From Pusillimonas sp. T2 (GTDB lineage: Bacteria > Pseudomonadota > Gammaproteobacteria > Burkholderiales > Burkholderiaceae_B), in assembly GCF_002236805.1 (NCBI RefSeq), contig NZ_NIQA01000002.1:238783-302782 (forward strand): a stretch of DNA of 64,000 nt, read 5' to 3'. Positions within the stretch are counted from its first letter, which is position 1. The number at the start of each line of letters is the position of its first letter. Positions 19,757 through 33,317 of this stretch are shown piece by piece. Under the pieces are notes generated by a model that did no database searches, was not told the origin of the DNA, and saw only the letters and a program-made list of their open reading frames with translations. The translations under genes were made by a program, and so were the position numbers.

Positions 19757-20827
19757 TCAGTGCTTTGCGCGGCTATGGCTGTGGACTTCGTCAACCAAAA
19801 TACTGACCGCTTCGGGCGGGGTAAAACGATTGATACCATGACCCAGATTAAACACATGCCCACCTGCACCCACCGGGCCGAAATCATCGATGACGCGGCG
19901 CGCTTCGGCACGAATGGCAGCCTCGGTGCCGAACAGGGTCATTGGGTCGAGGTTACCTTGCAGCGCAACCTTGTCGTTAATACGGCGACGTGCCTGCGCT
20001 AGATTGACTGTCCAGTCAACGCCCATGGCATCGCAGCCACATGCGGCGATGTCTTCGAGCCACATACCGCCACCCTTGGTAAAGACAATAACAGGAACCT
20101 GCTGCCCCCCTTGCTCACGGATCAGGCCATCGACAACCTTGCGAGTGTAAGCCAGCGAAAACTGCTGGAACAGGCTGTCGGCCAGCACCCCGCCCCAACT
20201 GTCAAATACCATAACTGCTTGCGCACCCGCCTGAATTTGGGCGTTAAGGTACGCCGTTGTGGCCTGCACGTTGACTTCGAGAATACGGTGCAAGAGATCG
20301 GGGCGGCTGTACAGCATGCTCTTGATCAGGCGGTAATCGTCAGACCCCTGACCTTCGACCATATAACAGGCAACCGTCCAGGGGCTGCCCGCAAAGCCGA
20401 TAAGCGGCACTTTGCCATCGAGCTCTTTACGGATGAGCGAGACGGCGTCGAACACATACTGCAAGTTAGACAAATCAGGCGCCTGCAATTTAGCGACATC
20501 GGCTTCGGTACGCACGGGGTGCGCGAACTGCGGGCCTTCGCCCGCAACGAAATCAAGCCCCAAACCCATGGCATGGGGAATCGTCAGAATGTCGGAAAAC
20601 AGAATAGCCGCATCAAGGTCGTAGCGCTCGAGCGGCTGCAACGTGACCTCACAGGCGTAATCAGGATTTTGAGCCAGACCAAGAAACGACCCTGCCTTTG
20701 CACGTGTTTGGTTGTACTCGGGCAAATAGCGGCCTGCCTGGCGCATAAGCCACAGCGGCGTATAAGGTACGGGCTGACGCAGCAGAGCGCGCAGGAAAAC
20801 GTCGTTTTTTAAGCTTGGAAAAGACAC
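19757..20827 (-). CDS. hemE: Uroporphyrinogen decarboxylase
   Basis: The enzyme decarboxylates the four acetate side chains of uroporphyrinogen III to give coproporphyrinogen III in haem synthesis. The 356-residue length is standard. The family signature [15 protein letters not shown] and the catalytic Asp region [12 protein letters not shown] are present, with GFAGSPWT and the C-terminal [11 protein letters not shown]. It follows the pseudo-receiver/Fis gene by 30 bases in the same direction and may be cotranscribed with it. Confidence 0.96.
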   Translation of the reverse strand: MSFPSLKNDVFLRALLRQPVPYTPLWLMRQAGRYLPEYNQTRAKAGSFLGLAQNPDYACEVTLQPLERYDLDAAILFSDILTIPHAMGLGLDFVAGEGPQFAHPVRTEADVAKLQAPDLSNLQYVFDAVSLIRKELDGKVPLIGFAGSPWTVACYMVEGQGSDDYRLIKSMLYSRPDLLHRILEVNVQATTAYLNAQIQAGAQAVMVFDSWGGVLADSLFQQFSLAYTRKVVDGLIREQGGQQVPVIVFTKGGGMWLEDIAACGCDAMGVDWTVNLAQARRRINDKVALQGNLDPMTLFGTEAAIRAEARRVIDDFGPVGAGGHVFNLGHGINRFTPPEAVSILVDEVHSHSRAKH

Positions 20828-20857
20828 GGCAATCCTTGAAAGTTAAGCATGACGATT

Positions 20858-21766
20858 TTAACCGTCTGGGGAAAAATTGTTTGATGGGTCGGGGCGATAC
20901 ACACTGGCATCGATTTGGTACTTGCGCATGAGTGCCCAGAACGCACGACGATGCTTTTGAGCGCCGCGCGCAGCCAAGGCGATATTGCCGGCACAAGACC
21001 CCAGTGCAGCCGCAATATAAGCGCGCTCGAATCGCTCGATGACTTTGCCCTTCGCCGCCCGGAACGATTCTTTATTGGTCGCAGTACGCGTAGCGGCAGC
21101 TACCGCGTAAGCGTCGAGTTCCAGACCTGTGCGCTGCAGTATGGTATCGCATAGGTCGTCTTCGCTGAGCAAGGGCTGCCTTTGGTCAATAGACGGCAAA
21201 ACGGAGCCGACAGTCAATGCCAGCGACGTGCCTGGCCCCGCCGACTGCGCTGCGCGGCCAGACAGCACAGCTGCCCCACCAGCGCGCGGCGGACCAACAT
21301 CGTTAAGCTGCATGACGGCCCTTGCCCGTGCCTGTTGCATCCCATAACGCGCCCCTCCCCGATTAACCAGCAACTGCTGAATGCGCGCGCGCAGCTCGTC
21401 GTAGCACAAGGGTAAGCGAATAAAGTCGGCCAAACCCAGCGACAACAGATCGTCGATTGCTGCGGCTTTCAAGCCGCTGATGACCGCAAGCACAGGCGTT
21501 TGGCCGCAGCCGCCTTCGCGAGCGGACAACAAACGACGCGTCCATGGCAAATTAGAAGCCGTAACACCCACAATGCAAACGTCATATCGACGCAGCATGA
21601 CTTCGTTGTCGCGCAAGTACGAACCCATGTCGAAATCGCCAGCAGACAAATCGCCACCCACATGATGCATGATAAGCCTGCCGCCCAGATACTCACCGGC
21701 GGCCAGTGCGGACCACAAGCCATCATGCGGTTCGAGCAGTACAGCGCAATCTATACGTTCTCTCAT
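20858..21766 (-). CDS. Atypical response-regulator-like protein with C-terminal Fis-type HTH
   Basis: A 302-residue protein with an N-terminal receiver-like fold (about 1-135) and a C-terminal Fis-type helix-turn-helix (about 240-285, FERAYIAAALGSCAGNIALAARGAQKHRRAFWALMRKYQID). No AAA+ domain lies between them, only a 90-residue linker rich in Ala, Gly and Arg. The receiver lacks the signature residues. The strand that should end in the phospho-acceptor Asp reads DVCIVGVTASNL, the acidic pair is replaced by LEPHD, and the K-P motif reads FIRLPL. It is therefore probably a phosphorylation-independent DNA-binding protein. It sits between the atp operon and hemE; its targets are unknown. Confidence 0.8.
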   Translation of the reverse strand: MRERIDCAVLLEPHDGLWSALAAGEYLGGRLIMHHVGGDLSAGDFDMGSYLRDNEVMLRRYDVCIVGVTASNLPWTRRLLSAREGGCGQTPVLAVISGLKAAAIDDLLSLGLADFIRLPLCYDELRARIQQLLVNRGGARYGMQQARARAVMQLNDVGPPRAGGAAVLSGRAAQSAGPGTSLALTVGSVLPSIDQRQPLLSEDDLCDTILQRTGLELDAYAVAAATRTATNKESFRAAKGKVIERFERAYIAAALGSCAGNIALAARGAQKHRRAFWALMRKYQIDASVYRPDPSNNFSPDG

Positions 21767-21889
21767 GACTCTCCCCTTGATATTACGGGCCTGTGATCAG
21801 GCCCTGCAGGCATCTTAAGGACGAGTTTCAAGCGGGACTATTCGGAAATATCAGCATTCGGACACTACGCGCATGAGCGCTTGACGGGC

Positions 21890-21919
21890 AAAAAAAAGCG
21901 GCCCGAAGGCCGCTTTTTT
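21890..21919 (-). terminator. Terminator of the atp operon
   Basis: A GCGGCC/GGCCGC stem with a four-base loop, with A and T runs on both sides, lies 22 bases after the atpC stop. It reads as a terminator on either strand. Confidence 0.9.
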
Positions 21920-21934
21920 AAGACAGACGACAGC

Positions 21935-22366
21935 TTAGTGACGCGAAGAGCGAGCGTTACGCAGCTTCTGAGCAGCCGCTGCCTGAGCAGCCAACATGGC
22001 CAGCTCGGCTTCGACGACAGCAATGTCGGCCTTGTCTTTGGCATTGCGAAGGGCCTCTTCGGCACGCTTGCGTGCTTCGAGTGCCTTGGCTTCGTCGAGG
22101 TCTTCTGCACGGATAGCTGTATCGGAAAGCACCGTTACACCACCGGGTTGGACTTCGAGAATGCCGCCGGCCACGAAAACATTGGTTTCACCACTACCAT
22201 CGGCGAGAACAATCTTTACCGTACCCGGGCGAATGCGCGAGATGAGCGGCGTGTGACCAGGCATGATGCCCAGTTCGCCGGACTCGCCGGGCAGAACCAC
22301 GAATTTCGCCTCACCGGAGAAAATCGATTCTTCTGCACTGACGACGTCTACGTGTAATGTGGCCAT
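21935..22366 (-). CDS. atpC: F1Fo ATP synthase epsilon subunit
   Basis: The 143-residue subunit of the central stalk, which couples rotation and inhibits hydrolysis. It starts [20 protein letters not shown] with the usual beta sandwich, including [12 protein letters not shown], and ends in the two-helix region rich in Ala, Glu and Lys ([17 protein letters not shown]). The ATG at 22366 is used; the frame is open further upstream into atpD but nothing there resembles the family. It is the last gene of atpIBEFHAGDC. Confidence 0.95.
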   Translation of the reverse strand: MATLHVDVVSAEESIFSGEAKFVVLPGESGELGIMPGHTPLISRIRPGTVKIVLADGSGETNVFVAGGILEVQPGGVTVLSDTAIRAEDLDEAKALEARKRAEEALRNAKDKADIAVVEAELAMLAAQAAAAQKLRNARSSRH

Positions 22367-22377
22367 AAGAGTCCCTT

Positions 22378-23808
<1,431 letters not shown>

Positions 23809-23842
23809 CTAAATATCTTTGACGGGATGCCCTTCTGTTTGG

Positions 23843-24757
23843 TTAAACAGCGGCAGCGCCCCCGACGATTTCTGAAATTTCTTTGGTAATGGCAGCCTGA
23901 CGGGTTTTGTTGTAAACCAGTTCGAGATCGCCGATGATTTTCTTGGCGTTATCGGACGCTGCCTTCATGGCCACCATACGAGCAGATTGCTCGGATGCCA
24001 TGTTTTCGGCAACTGCCTGATACACCAGACCTTCAACGTAACGCTGCAGCAGGTCGTCGATGACCGACTTCGAGTCTGGCTCGTAGATGTAGTCCCAACC
24101 ATACTTTGTGTTCAGGACCGCGTCTTCGGATTTCTCCTGGAACGTGCCCTCGGTTTGGAACGGATCGGACAAGCCACTAGGCAGGGGCAACAAACGCACG
24201 AATACCGGCTCTTGCTTCATGGTGTTGACGAAGCGGTTGGTGGCCAGATAAACGGCATCGATTTTGCCATCGACGAAATCGTCGATTTGTACCTTGAGCG
24301 CACCAATAAGACGTTCGAGGTTGGGTTTGTCGCCCAACTGAACTTCTTGGGACACCAAATTGGTGCCGATACGTGTCAAGAAGCCAAGACCTTTGTTACC
24401 CAATGCGGTTGCCTGAACCTTGATACCTTTTTGGTCGAACTCTTTGATACGGTTCAGGACCAGACGGGTAACGTTGGTATTCAGGCCACCACACAGGCCT
24501 TTGTCGGTAGTGACAAGCACAATGCCTACGCCTTTCACGTCGGAACGTTCGACCATGAAAGAATGTGTGTAGTCGGGATGCGCTTGCATCAGGTGCGAGG
24601 CAATGTCGCGCACCTTGGTTGCATAGGGACGACCAGCACGCATCCGGTCTTGCGCCTTGCGCATTTTGGATGCAGCCACCATCTCCATGGCTTTGGTGAT
24701 CTTCCGCGTGTTTTGCACGCTTTTGATCTTGGTTCGAATTTCCTTAATTCCGGCCAT
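23843..24757 (-). CDS. atpG: F1Fo ATP synthase gamma subunit
   Basis: The rotor shaft subunit, 304 residues, slightly longer than the E. coli form (287). It begins [35 protein letters not shown], the long N-terminal coiled-coil helix, and ends [37 protein letters not shown], its C-terminal partner. The GLCGGLN loop is present. Ninety-nine bases separate it from atpA. Confidence 0.96.
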   Translation of the reverse strand: MAGIKEIRTKIKSVQNTRKITKAMEMVAASKMRKAQDRMRAGRPYATKVRDIASHLMQAHPDYTHSFMVERSDVKGVGIVLVTTDKGLCGGLNTNVTRLVLNRIKEFDQKGIKVQATALGNKGLGFLTRIGTNLVSQEVQLGDKPNLERLIGALKVQIDDFVDGKIDAVYLATNRFVNTMKQEPVFVRLLPLPSGLSDPFQTEGTFQEKSEDAVLNTKYGWDYIYEPDSKSVIDDLLQRYVEGLVYQAVAENMASEQSARMVAMKAASDNAKKIIGDLELVYNKTRQAAITKEISEIVGGAAAV

Positions 24758-24856
24758 CGCAATTCCTGTCAGGGCGTTATGGCGGAGCAGGCAACGCCTG
24801 CTCCTGTAGTCCTACGGGCGGCCAAGCTAATTGCTTTGCCACCCTCGCCAGTCAAA

Positions 24857-26398
24857 TTAAAAAGCACCGTGCTTTTTGAACTCTTCAATTGCGGCAACCA
24901 GCTCTGCTTCGTCTTCTTTGGACAGTTCTTTCTTGTCTTCGATACGCTGAACCAGCGCAGCGTTCTTGGACTTGAGCGACTCTTTGAGTGCTTTTTCGAA
25001 AGGCAGAATCTGATCGACTTCGAGATCGTCGAGGTAGCCTTTGGTAACGGCGAACAACGAAACGGCCAGTTCCCAGACTTGCAGCGGCTGGTACTGAGGC
25101 TGCTTGAGCAATTCAACCACACGCTTACCGCGCTCGAGCTGGCGACGGGTTGCGTCGTCGAGGTCGGATGCAAACTGCGCAAACGCAGCCAGTTCGCGGT
25201 ACTGCGCCAAGTCGGTACGAATACCACCTGCCAGCTTTTTAACGACCTTGGTTTGTGCCGCACCACCCACACGCGATACCGAAATACCCGCGTTAATAGC
25301 AGGACGGATACCGGCGTTGAACAGGTCGGTTTCAAGGAAGATCTGACCGTCGGTAATCGAAATTACGTTGGTAGGAACGAACGCCGAAACGTCGCCTGCC
25401 TGAGTTTCGATGATAGGCAGCGCTGTAAGCGAACCTGTTTTACCTTTGACTTCGCCTTTGGTGAACGCTTCGACGTAGTCGGCGTTAACGCGAGCAGCAC
25501 GCTCGAGCAGACGGGAGTGCAGGTAGAACACGTCGCCGGGGTAAGCTTCGCGACCAGGAGGACGACGCAGCAACAGCGAAACTTGACGGTAAGCCCAGGC
25601 TTGCTTGGTCAGGTCGTCGTACACGATAAGGGCATCTTCGCCGCGATCGCGGAAGAATTCGCCCATAGTGCAACCCGAGTAAGCTGCCAGGTATTGCATG
25701 GCGGCCGAGTCAGAAGCCGAGGCAGCAACAACAATGGTGTATTCCATTGCGCCGTGCTCTTCGAGCTTGCGAACTACGTTATTGATGGTCGACGCTTTTT
25801 GACCGATAGCCACATAAACGCAAGTAACGTTTTTGCCTTTTTGACTGATGATCGTGTCGATAGCAACGGCGGTTTTACCAGTTTGGCGGTCGCCAATGAT
25901 CAGCTCGCGCTGGCCACGGCCGATTGGCACCATGGAGTCAATCGCCTTGATACCGGTTTGCAGCGGCTGGTCGACTGATTGACGTGCAATAACGCCGGGC
26001 GCAACCTTTTCGATGATGTCGGTGTGCTTGGCGTTGATGGGGCCTTTGCCGTCGATGGGAGCGCCCAGGGCGTCTACCACGCGACCACGCAATTCGGGGC
26101 CAACGGGCACTTCGAGAATGCGGCCGGTTGTTTTAACCGGATCACCTTCGGAAACGCCTGTGTAGTCACCCAAAATAACGGCACCCACGGAATCGCGCTC
26201 GAGGTTGAGCGCCAGGCCGAAGACGTTATTGGGGAATTCGAGCATTTCGCCCTGCATTACGTCGGACAAGCCGTGAATGCGGGTGATACCGTCGGTCACG
26301 GAAACGACCGTGCCTTGCGTACGTACGTCGGTAGACGCGCCCAAGCCTTCGATGCGGCTTTTCAACAGCTCGCTGATCTCTGACGGGTTAAGTTGCAT
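24857..26398 (-). CDS. atpA: F1Fo ATP synthase alpha subunit
   Basis: The non-catalytic nucleotide-binding subunit of F1, 513 residues as usual. The P-loop is in [15 protein letters not shown], and the arginine-finger region [20 protein letters not shown] is intact. It begins [19 protein letters not shown], the helix that contacts delta. It lies in standard order between atpH and atpG. Confidence 0.97.
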   Translation of the reverse strand: MQLNPSEISELLKSRIEGLGASTDVRTQGTVVSVTDGITRIHGLSDVMQGEMLEFPNNVFGLALNLERDSVGAVILGDYTGVSEGDPVKTTGRILEVPVGPELRGRVVDALGAPIDGKGPINAKHTDIIEKVAPGVIARQSVDQPLQTGIKAIDSMVPIGRGQRELIIGDRQTGKTAVAIDTIISQKGKNVTCVYVAIGQKASTINNVVRKLEEHGAMEYTIVVAASASDSAAMQYLAAYSGCTMGEFFRDRGEDALIVYDDLTKQAWAYRQVSLLLRRPPGREAYPGDVFYLHSRLLERAARVNADYVEAFTKGEVKGKTGSLTALPIIETQAGDVSAFVPTNVISITDGQIFLETDLFNAGIRPAINAGISVSRVGGAAQTKVVKKLAGGIRTDLAQYRELAAFAQFASDLDDATRRQLERGKRVVELLKQPQYQPLQVWELAVSLFAVTKGYLDDLEVDQILPFEKALKESLKSKNAALVQRIEDKKELSKEDEAELVAAIEEFKKHGAF

Positions 26399-26431
26399 GT
26401 TCAGACTCCTGAATCCTGTTATATGGCTCGC

Positions 26432-26971
26432 TTAGGCGGCCAGCGTGTCGCGCATGCGGGCCAACTGGGCCTGCACAGAAGTATCGAGTACCTGGTCGCC
26501 AACGATCACGCGGACACCACCGATAAGGGCGGAGTCGACGGTGACAGATGGCTTGAGCTTGAGGCCAAACTTTTTCTCGAGACCGGTTAAAAGCTCTTGA
26601 ACCTGCGAATCGCTCAGCTCGAATGCGCTGGTGATTTCGGCAAGTGCGGTGCCCTCGAACTGGTTTTTCAACAGATCGAATTGCTGGGCAATTTGGGGCA
26701 ACAACAAAATGCGCCCGTTCTTGACCAGCAGTTCGATGAAATTACGTGCCGCATCTGACAGGGGTGATTTGATCAACCCTGTGAACAGTTCGATGCGCTG
26801 ATCGTTGCTGAGGCGCGGATCAGTCAGTGCTTCGCGCACGTCGTCAAGGCTTGCCACTTCGGCAAGCTCGTTAACCAAACCCGACCAGGATGCCAAGGCG
26901 TCCTGGTTGCCCTTGGCCGTAGCGAAAAGCGCTTCGGCGTAGGGTCGGGCAATAGTCGATAATTCAGCCAT
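26432..26971 (-). CDS. atpH: F1Fo ATP synthase delta subunit
   Basis: The 179-residue peripheral-stalk subunit that ties F1 to the b dimer. It starts [15 protein letters not shown], the family hallmark, and ends in the [29 protein letters not shown] region. It lies 15 bases after atpF and 33 bases before atpA. Confidence 0.95.
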   Translation of the reverse strand: MAELSTIARPYAEALFATAKGNQDALASWSGLVNELAEVASLDDVREALTDPRLSNDQRIELFTGLIKSPLSDAARNFIELLVKNGRILLLPQIAQQFDLLKNQFEGTALAEITSAFELSDSQVQELLTGLEKKFGLKLKPSVTVDSALIGGVRVIVGDQVLDTSVQAQLARMRDTLAA

Positions 26972-26986
26972 GGCCTTGCCCTAATA

Positions 26987-27457
26987 TTAGAGTTGTGCCT
27001 TGAGCTGATTTAACAGCTCGGCGTGTGCCTGTGCATTGACTTCTCGTTTGAGAATCTGTTCTGCACCCTTAACAGCCAAGTTTGCAACGTCGGCACGGAG
27101 CCCGTCGCGCGCACGCTGAACTTCTTGTTCGGCGTCTTGCTTGGCCTGCGCAATGATTCGAGCTTTTTCAGCTTCGGCTTCACGACGAGCTTCGTCGATG
27201 ATGGCCGCGGCTTGCTTTTCAGCTTCGAGCATGCGGGCGTGATTCTCGGATTTGGCAGAGGCCTCGATCAGACTGATACGTGCCTGGGCCTGGGCCAAAT
27301 CGGCCTTACCCTTGTCGGCAGCTGCAAGACCATCGGCAATTTTCTGACGGCGATCTTCGATTGCTTTTGTCAAAGGCGGCCATACGAATTTCATCGTAAA
27401 CCAACCCAAAACAAAAAACACGATCATCTGAAAAAAGAGAGTCGCGTTTAAATTCAC
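26987..27457 (-). CDS. atpF: F1Fo ATP synthase b subunit
   Basis: The 156-residue peripheral-stalk subunit. One N-terminal membrane helix ([21 protein letters not shown]) is followed by a long charged coiled coil rich in Ala, Glu, Lys and Arg. Only one b gene is present, as expected for a homodimer. It is separated from atpE by 131 bases, the longest gap between the Fo genes. Confidence 0.95.
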   Translation of the reverse strand: MNLNATLFFQMIVFFVLGWFTMKFVWPPLTKAIEDRRQKIADGLAAADKGKADLAQAQARISLIEASAKSENHARMLEAEKQAAAIIDEARREAEAEKARIIAQAKQDAEQEVQRARDGLRADVANLAVKGAEQILKREVNAQAHAELLNQLKAQL

Positions 27458-27588
27458 GGTCGTGTCCCTTTAATACCACAAGTGCCCGCAGCGATGCTGC
27501 AAAACACCCAATGTCCAAGTCGCGAGCAGCGCCCTACGGCACTGCCTACGACTACTTAGCCCACCCGTATTGGCGGGCGTATTGTTGC

Positions 27589-28832
<1,244 letters not shown>

Positions 28833-28910
28833 TTGAACCCTTACCCTGTTGACTATATAACGAGCACGATGCCGCTTGAGACGACATCGCACATGAATTT
28901 TTGCACCACA

Positions 28911-29405
28911 CTACGGCAACTTGCTAAACATTAGCAAAAGGACGTAGCCCTTAAGTACCATGACCAGCCCAAAAATAAGCGCCGGCCAAACTAGCCACGC
29001 CTGAGCCAGATATACACCCAGCACCAGCAACGCAACGGCAGCCCCTAGCTTGATGAGCTCGCCGAGCAGAAACCCTGCCGGGTTAGCAGGACGACCCATA
29101 ACCAGGCCGACCAGCAAGCGCAACGCAAACAACGCGTTAGGCACCAAGTAAGCCGCAGCGCCCAATAAAGCCGAAGCGCCTGCGTACACCCCCGCAACCA
29201 GCCAGCATATTGCAACTGCAACAAGCGCCATGATTGCCTGTGCAACCAGGGCCCGAAGCAGACCTTTTTTGGCCTTTGCCTGCAAGCTGGCTTTTTGTGC
29301 TTCGGTTAGCTGCACTGCAGCACCAGAGCCCGGGGATTTTACCTGATTAGCGGATGACACGTTGGGGTAAACCTTATTGGGGTAACCGCAAACCTGCCCG
29401 CGCAT
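28911..29405 (-). CDS. atpI: ATP synthase subunit I (AtpI)
   Basis: A 164-residue protein with four predicted membrane helices, the position and type of AtpI, which helps assemble the c-ring. The first roughly 50 residues are polar and poorly conserved; the start is uncertain because no good ribosome-binding site precedes the ATG at 29405, and a GTG at 29360 is an alternative. It is the first gene of the operon, 35 bases downstream of a good promoter. Confidence 0.8.
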   Translation of the reverse strand: MRGQVCGYPNKVYPNVSSANQVKSPGSGAAVQLTEAQKASLQAKAKKGLLRALVAQAIMALVAVAICWLVAGVYAGASALLGAAAYLVPNALFALRLLVGLVMGRPANPAGFLLGELIKLGAAVALLVLGVYLAQAWLVWPALIFGLVMVLKGYVLLLMFSKLP

Positions 29406-29439
29406 TCCCGCCGTTGTTTGTTAAGCGTCAAACCCGCAG

Positions 29440-29469
29440 AGTATAACTTTATTTTTTAAGCGTAAGCAA
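29440..29469 (-). promoter_or_regulatory. Sigma70 promoter of the atp operon
   Basis: On the minus strand TTGCTT (29469-29464) and TATACT (29445-29440) are separated by 18 bases, with an A/T-rich spacer. Transcription would start near 29433, just before atpI. Confidence 0.6.
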
Positions 29470-29513
29470 ATCGTAAGGTGGCCCGCCTATGACAGCTGAC
29501 GGGCCTTTGCCCA

Positions 29514-30290
29514 CTATTCGTGTTTGAACTGGGGCTGACGCTTTTCGATGAAGGCGTTCATGCCCTCTTTTTGATCGTGGGTGGAAAACAACGCATGAAA
29601 ATTGCGACGCTCGGAGAGAAGACCCTCATTGAGCGGCGCCTCGTAGGCGCGGTTAATCGCCTCTTTGGCCATCATGACCGAAGGGAGTGACATCGAGGCA
29701 ATGGCTGCAGCGGCCTCAAGCGCCTCATCGAGAACTCGGTCGGCCGGCACAACACGCGACACCAGACCCGCACGCTCCGCCTCGGCCGCATCCATCATGC
29801 GCGCCGTCAGAATCATATCCATGGCCTTGGCTTTGCCCACCGCGCGCGGCAAACGCTGGGTACCCCCAAAGCCCGGAATAATGCCAAGCTTGATTTCAGG
29901 CTGACCGAATTTTGCATTTTCGCCAGCAATAATGAAGTCACACTGCATGGCCAGTTCGCACCCGCCACCCAAAGCAAACCCGGATACGGCCGCAATAATA
30001 GGCTTGCGCACGCGACGCAGGTACTCCCACTGATGGCCCAGATAGTCTTGCTTGTAGACGTCGGTGTAAGACCAGTCTTTCATGGCGGCAATATCAGCAC
30101 CAGCAGCAAAAGCTTTTTCGCTGCCCGTAATAACAATGGCGCCAATACCGTCATCCGCATCAAACGCCTTCATGGCATTGGCCACCTCATCAATGACCTC
30201 GTTGCTCAGGGCGTTAAGGACTTTGGGGCGATTCAGTGTCAAAAGACCGACCCGGCCGCGTGTCTCGACCTTGACCAATGGCTCACTCAT
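29514..30290 (-). CDS. Enoyl-CoA hydratase (crotonase family)
   Basis: A 258-residue crotonase that hydrates trans-2-enoyl-CoA in beta-oxidation. The oxyanion region [13 protein letters not shown] and both catalytic Glu residues, in [12 protein letters not shown] and [17 protein letters not shown], are present, so true hydratase activity is expected. The ATG at 30290 has AGGAG five bases upstream. It lies upstream of the atp operon on the same strand, but the promoter between them suggests separate transcription. It is divergent from the M61 peptidase gene. Confidence 0.93.
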   Translation of the reverse strand: MSEPLVKVETRGRVGLLTLNRPKVLNALSNEVIDEVANAMKAFDADDGIGAIVITGSEKAFAAGADIAAMKDWSYTDVYKQDYLGHQWEYLRRVRKPIIAAVSGFALGGGCELAMQCDFIIAGENAKFGQPEIKLGIIPGFGGTQRLPRAVGKAKAMDMILTARMMDAAEAERAGLVSRVVPADRVLDEALEAAAAIASMSLPSVMMAKEAINRAYEAPLNEGLLSERRNFHALFSTHDQKEGMNAFIEKRQPQFKHE

Positions 30291-30320
30291 GCTGACTCCT
30301 TGCAAAGTAATATATGCGTT

Positions 30321-32090
30321 ATGAATGCAAAACCATTACTTTACCGCTTAATTCCCGCCGACCCAGCCGGTCATTATTTTTCGGTCGAACTGACCTTGCA
30401 CAACCCGAACCCCGACGGACAAGTATTCAGTCTGCCCGCGTGGATTCCAGGCAGCTACCTCATCCGCGACTTTTCGCGACACATTGTGCATATCGCAGCC
30501 AGTGTTAATGGCCGCCGTGTAGACATCCAAAAAACAACCAACCACAGTTGGCGCTGCGCGCCCTGCAAAGGCCCACTAACGGTTCAGTACACTGTTTACG
30601 CTTGGGACCTATCCGTTCGCGGCGCGCACTTCGACGAGACGCATGCCTTTTTTAATGGCACCAGCGTTTTTCTGGCGCCCGAAGGCCACACACACCTTCA
30701 CTGCCTGGTCGACCTGCAAGCCCCCGCCCACCGATCCGACTGGAAGGTCTATACCAGTTTGCCGGAAGCAGATGCCGCGCATTACCCAAATGCCGCCAAG
30801 CGGCACGACTTTGGGCTGTATTGCGCCCCCGACTACGACGCCCTAATTGACCACCCCGTTGAAATGGGTACGCCGAAAGTCGCCCAATTCAAAGCCCATG
30901 GCGCCGAACACGAACTCGTATTCAGCGGCATCGCCCCAAACCTGGACTTGGATCGCATCACCGCAGATGTCCAGAAAATATGTGAGACCCAGATCAGCTT
31001 TTTTGAGCCCGAGACTCATGCGGCGCCTTTTCTGGACAGCAGCAACCGTTATGTATTCATGACCATGGTCACTGGCGATGGGTATGGCGGCCTCGAACAT
31101 CGCGCTTCGACTGCGCTGATGACTTCGCGCAACGACCTCCCCGTTGCCGGGCAAACCAACCCTCCCGATGGCTACACTAACTTCTTGGGCTTGGTCAGCC
31201 ACGAATATTTCCACACCTGGAACGTCAAGCGCATCAAACCCGCGGCCTTCGTGCCCTACCAGCTCGACCGCGAAAACCACAGTCGCCTGCTTTGGGTATC
31301 CGAAGGCTTTACGTCGTACTACGACGACTTGATGCTGCTGCGCGCAGGCCTTATCGACGAAGCCAAGTATTTCGAGCTGCTCGCCAAAACTATCGACACC
31401 GTCACCAAGGCACCCGGTCGCCTGAGGCAGTCGGTTGCCGACAGCTCCTTCGACGCCTGGACACGATTCTACAAACAAGACGAGAACGCGCCCAACGCAT
31501 TGGTCAGCTACTACAGCAAAGGGTCGCTTATTGCCCTGGGCCTCGACCTTTTTATACGACATACTTCCGACGGACAGACTTCGCTTGACGATGTCATGCG
31601 CTTGCTATGGAGCCGTTACGGACGGCACTTTTACACAGGCACCCAAGAAGGTATTGATGAAGATGACATGGCCTCATTAATACACGAGGCCTGCGGCGTC
31701 GATGTTTCCGACTTTCTGGCGCGTTATGTTGACAACTGCGAAGATGTACCGCTGCAAGCACTACTGGCCGACGCCGGCATTTTGCTCGAACGCACAACGC
31801 CCCCCAGCTCGCCTTCACTCGACGTGCGCACACGCGCAAGCCATGGGCGCATCGAACTGGCCAGCGTCATCAACGGTGGCGCCGCACACCAGGGCGGGCT
31901 GTCGGCGGGCGACCAGTTGGTCGCCATTGGCGGGTTGCGTGTCGCCGACGCCGGCGACGTCGATCGCCTTTTACGCGCCTACAACGCCAACGACACTGTT
32001 GTCGTGCACGTCTTTCGCCGCGATGAACTTCGTACCTTTAACGTATGCCTTAGCCCAGCCGCTGCAGGTTGGGCACTAAAGCGTAAATAA
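30321..32090 (+). CDS. M61-family aminopeptidase with PDZ domain
   Basis: A 589-residue metallopeptidase of the glycyl-aminopeptidase (M61) family. The N-terminal beta domain carries [16 protein letters not shown], the zinc site is in [15 protein letters not shown] with the third ligand in [13 protein letters not shown], and a PDZ domain (about 505-585, [20 protein letters not shown]) closes the protein. No signal peptide is seen, so it is probably cytoplasmic. The ATG at 30321 is chosen because the conserved domain begins immediately after it; the frame is open further upstream inside the divergent gene. It is followed 14 bases later by the FolM-like gene. Confidence 0.9.
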   Translation: MNAKPLLYRLIPADPAGHYFSVELTLHNPNPDGQVFSLPAWIPGSYLIRDFSRHIVHIAASVNGRRVDIQKTTNHSWRCAPCKGPLTVQYTVYAWDLSVRGAHFDETHAFFNGTSVFLAPEGHTHLHCLVDLQAPAHRSDWKVYTSLPEADAAHYPNAAKRHDFGLYCAPDYDALIDHPVEMGTPKVAQFKAHGAEHELVFSGIAPNLDLDRITADVQKICETQISFFEPETHAAPFLDSSNRYVFMTMVTGDGYGGLEHRASTALMTSRNDLPVAGQTNPPDGYTNFLGLVSHEYFHTWNVKRIKPAAFVPYQLDRENHSRLLWVSEGFTSYYDDLMLLRAGLIDEAKYFELLAKTIDTVTKAPGRLRQSVADSSFDAWTRFYKQDENAPNALVSYYSKGSLIALGLDLFIRHTSDGQTSLDDVMRLLWSRYGRHFYTGTQEGIDEDDMASLIHEACGVDVSDFLARYVDNCEDVPLQALLADAGILLERTTPPSSPSLDVRTRASHGRIELASVINGGAAHQGGLSAGDQLVAIGGLRVADAGDVDRLLRAYNANDTVVVHVFRRDELRTFNVCLSPAAAGWALKRK

Positions 32091-32104
32091 ATAGCATTCA
32101 CGCC

Positions 32105-32878
32105 ATGACTGATCGTTCCGAAGCCCAAAAAGTTGTCCTGATTACCGGCGCCGCCAAGCGCCTGGGCCGCGAAGTCGCCCTCAAGTTTGCCCGATCGGGT
32201 TGGGACGTTGCCATTCATTACCACCGCTCGGGCGTAGATGCCGAGCGTACGCTGGCCGAACTACAACAGATAGGCGTGCGCTGCACTACCGTTGGCGGCG
32301 ACCTGGCCGACCCTGAGGCCCCACTGGCGGTGTTCAAACAAACCATTGATGTCCTGGGTCAGGTCGACGCCATCGTCAACAACGCCTCGCTGTTTGAATT
32401 CGATGACCCAAAAACGTTCTCGGTAGCGTCGCTACAGGCGCACGTCATGCCGAATCTGGCCGCCCCGCTACTGCTGGCGCAACAACTGGCCGCGCATATC
32501 GAAACCCGCAGCAACGCCCAGGGCGTTGTTATCAACTTGCTCGATCAAAAACTCTGGAGCTACAACCCCGACTTTTTTTCGTACACTCTGACCAAGGCCG
32601 CACTTCAGGCCGCAACCACCATGCTGGCCCAAGCCTTCGCTCCCCGTTTGCGCGTCGTAGGTGTCGCACCGGGCCTGACACTGCCCAGCCACATGCAATC
32701 CGAAGCCGATTTCGAACGCACACACGCACTGTCTCCGCTGGGCAAAGCCAGCAGCCCGGAAGACATTGCCCGAGCGATTTTATTTGCGGCCGAAACGCCC
32801 AGCATGACGGGGACGTCTATCGTGGTCGACGGCGGTCAGCACCTGCTTGGCCTGCAGCGCGACTTTAGCTGCTTATAA
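32105..32878 (+). CDS. Short-chain dehydrogenase of the pteridine reductase (PTR1/FolM) type
   Basis: A 257-residue SDR with the NADPH motif ITGAAKRLGREVAL, where the Arg of TGxxxRxG marks pteridine reductases, and NNAS. The catalytic set is Asp-Tyr-Lys. The Asp stands 13 residues before the Tyr in NLLDQ...FFSYTLTKAAL, as in PTR1, instead of the usual SDR Ser. It probably reduces dihydropteridines such as dihydrobiopterin or dihydromonapterin. The following gene is folB, which supports a pterin role. The start ATG at 32105 lacks a strong ribosome-binding site. Confidence 0.85.
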   Translation: MTDRSEAQKVVLITGAAKRLGREVALKFARSGWDVAIHYHRSGVDAERTLAELQQIGVRCTTVGGDLADPEAPLAVFKQTIDVLGQVDAIVNNASLFEFDDPKTFSVASLQAHVMPNLAAPLLLAQQLAAHIETRSNAQGVVINLLDQKLWSYNPDFFSYTLTKAALQAATTMLAQAFAPRLRVVGVAPGLTLPSHMQSEADFERTHALSPLGKASSPEDIARAILFAAETPSMTGTSIVVDGGQHLLGLQRDFSCL

Positions 32879-32946
32879 TCTGTCTTCTTACGCCAACCTG
32901 CGTTGGCCGCAGCAACATGCCGCCGCCAACCTCTATGCCACTACCC

Positions 32947-33312
32947 ATGCTTACCCGCCGGATCTACTTTTCGCAGCTCGCCCTCGATGCTCATATTGGC
33001 ATTCTGGAACACGAATTGCGCGCCACCCAGCCCCTTCACATCGACGTAGAGCTGGACGTCGACATTCACCAGCCTGTCGACGACATGAATATCCAGACGG
33101 TGCTTGATTACCGCCTGGTGCGTGCTGCCATCGTGCAAGAGTGCACCCAGGCTCATGTGCACCTTATCGAGACCCTGGTTGAGCAAGTGACCGAGCGCCT
33201 GCTTCGCGACTTCCCGGAAATCAAGCATATCAAGCTGCGTATCAGCAAACCCAATGCGTTTTCCGACTGCGCTGCCGTAGGCATCGCAGTCGAACGAAGC
33301 CGCCAGGCCTGA
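32947..33312 (+). CDS. folB: Dihydroneopterin aldolase
   Basis: The enzyme cleaves dihydroneopterin to 6-hydroxymethyl-dihydropterin and glycolaldehyde in folate synthesis. The expected active-site Glu is in IGILEHE and the Lys in LRISKPNAF. The ATG at 32947 ([11 protein letters not shown]) gives the family's usual distance of about 18 residues to the IG motif; ATGs at 32917 and 32935 are possible, and none has a clear ribosome-binding site. It is the second gene of a pterin pair, and ttcA follows five bases later. Confidence 0.9.
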   Translation: MLTRRIYFSQLALDAHIGILEHELRATQPLHIDVELDVDIHQPVDDMNIQTVLDYRLVRAAIVQECTQAHVHLIETLVEQVTERLLRDFPEIKHIKLRISKPNAFSDCAAVGIAVERSRQA

Positions 33313-33317
33313 ACACC

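Noticed and set aside
23987-25978. A 663-codon open frame on the plus strand opposite atpG and atpA
   Set aside because: It is antisense to two fully conserved genes and its translation has no family features; it arises from codon bias in the real genes.
27492-27588. Small hairpin in the atpE-atpF gap, as a possible stoichiometry-control element
   Set aside because: Only about four consecutive pairs can be formed by eye; no support for a regulatory structure.
29480-29505. GGCCCG/CGGGCC inverted repeat after the enoyl-CoA hydratase gene
   Set aside because: The loop is 14 bases and no T-run follows on either strand, so it is not a convincing terminator.
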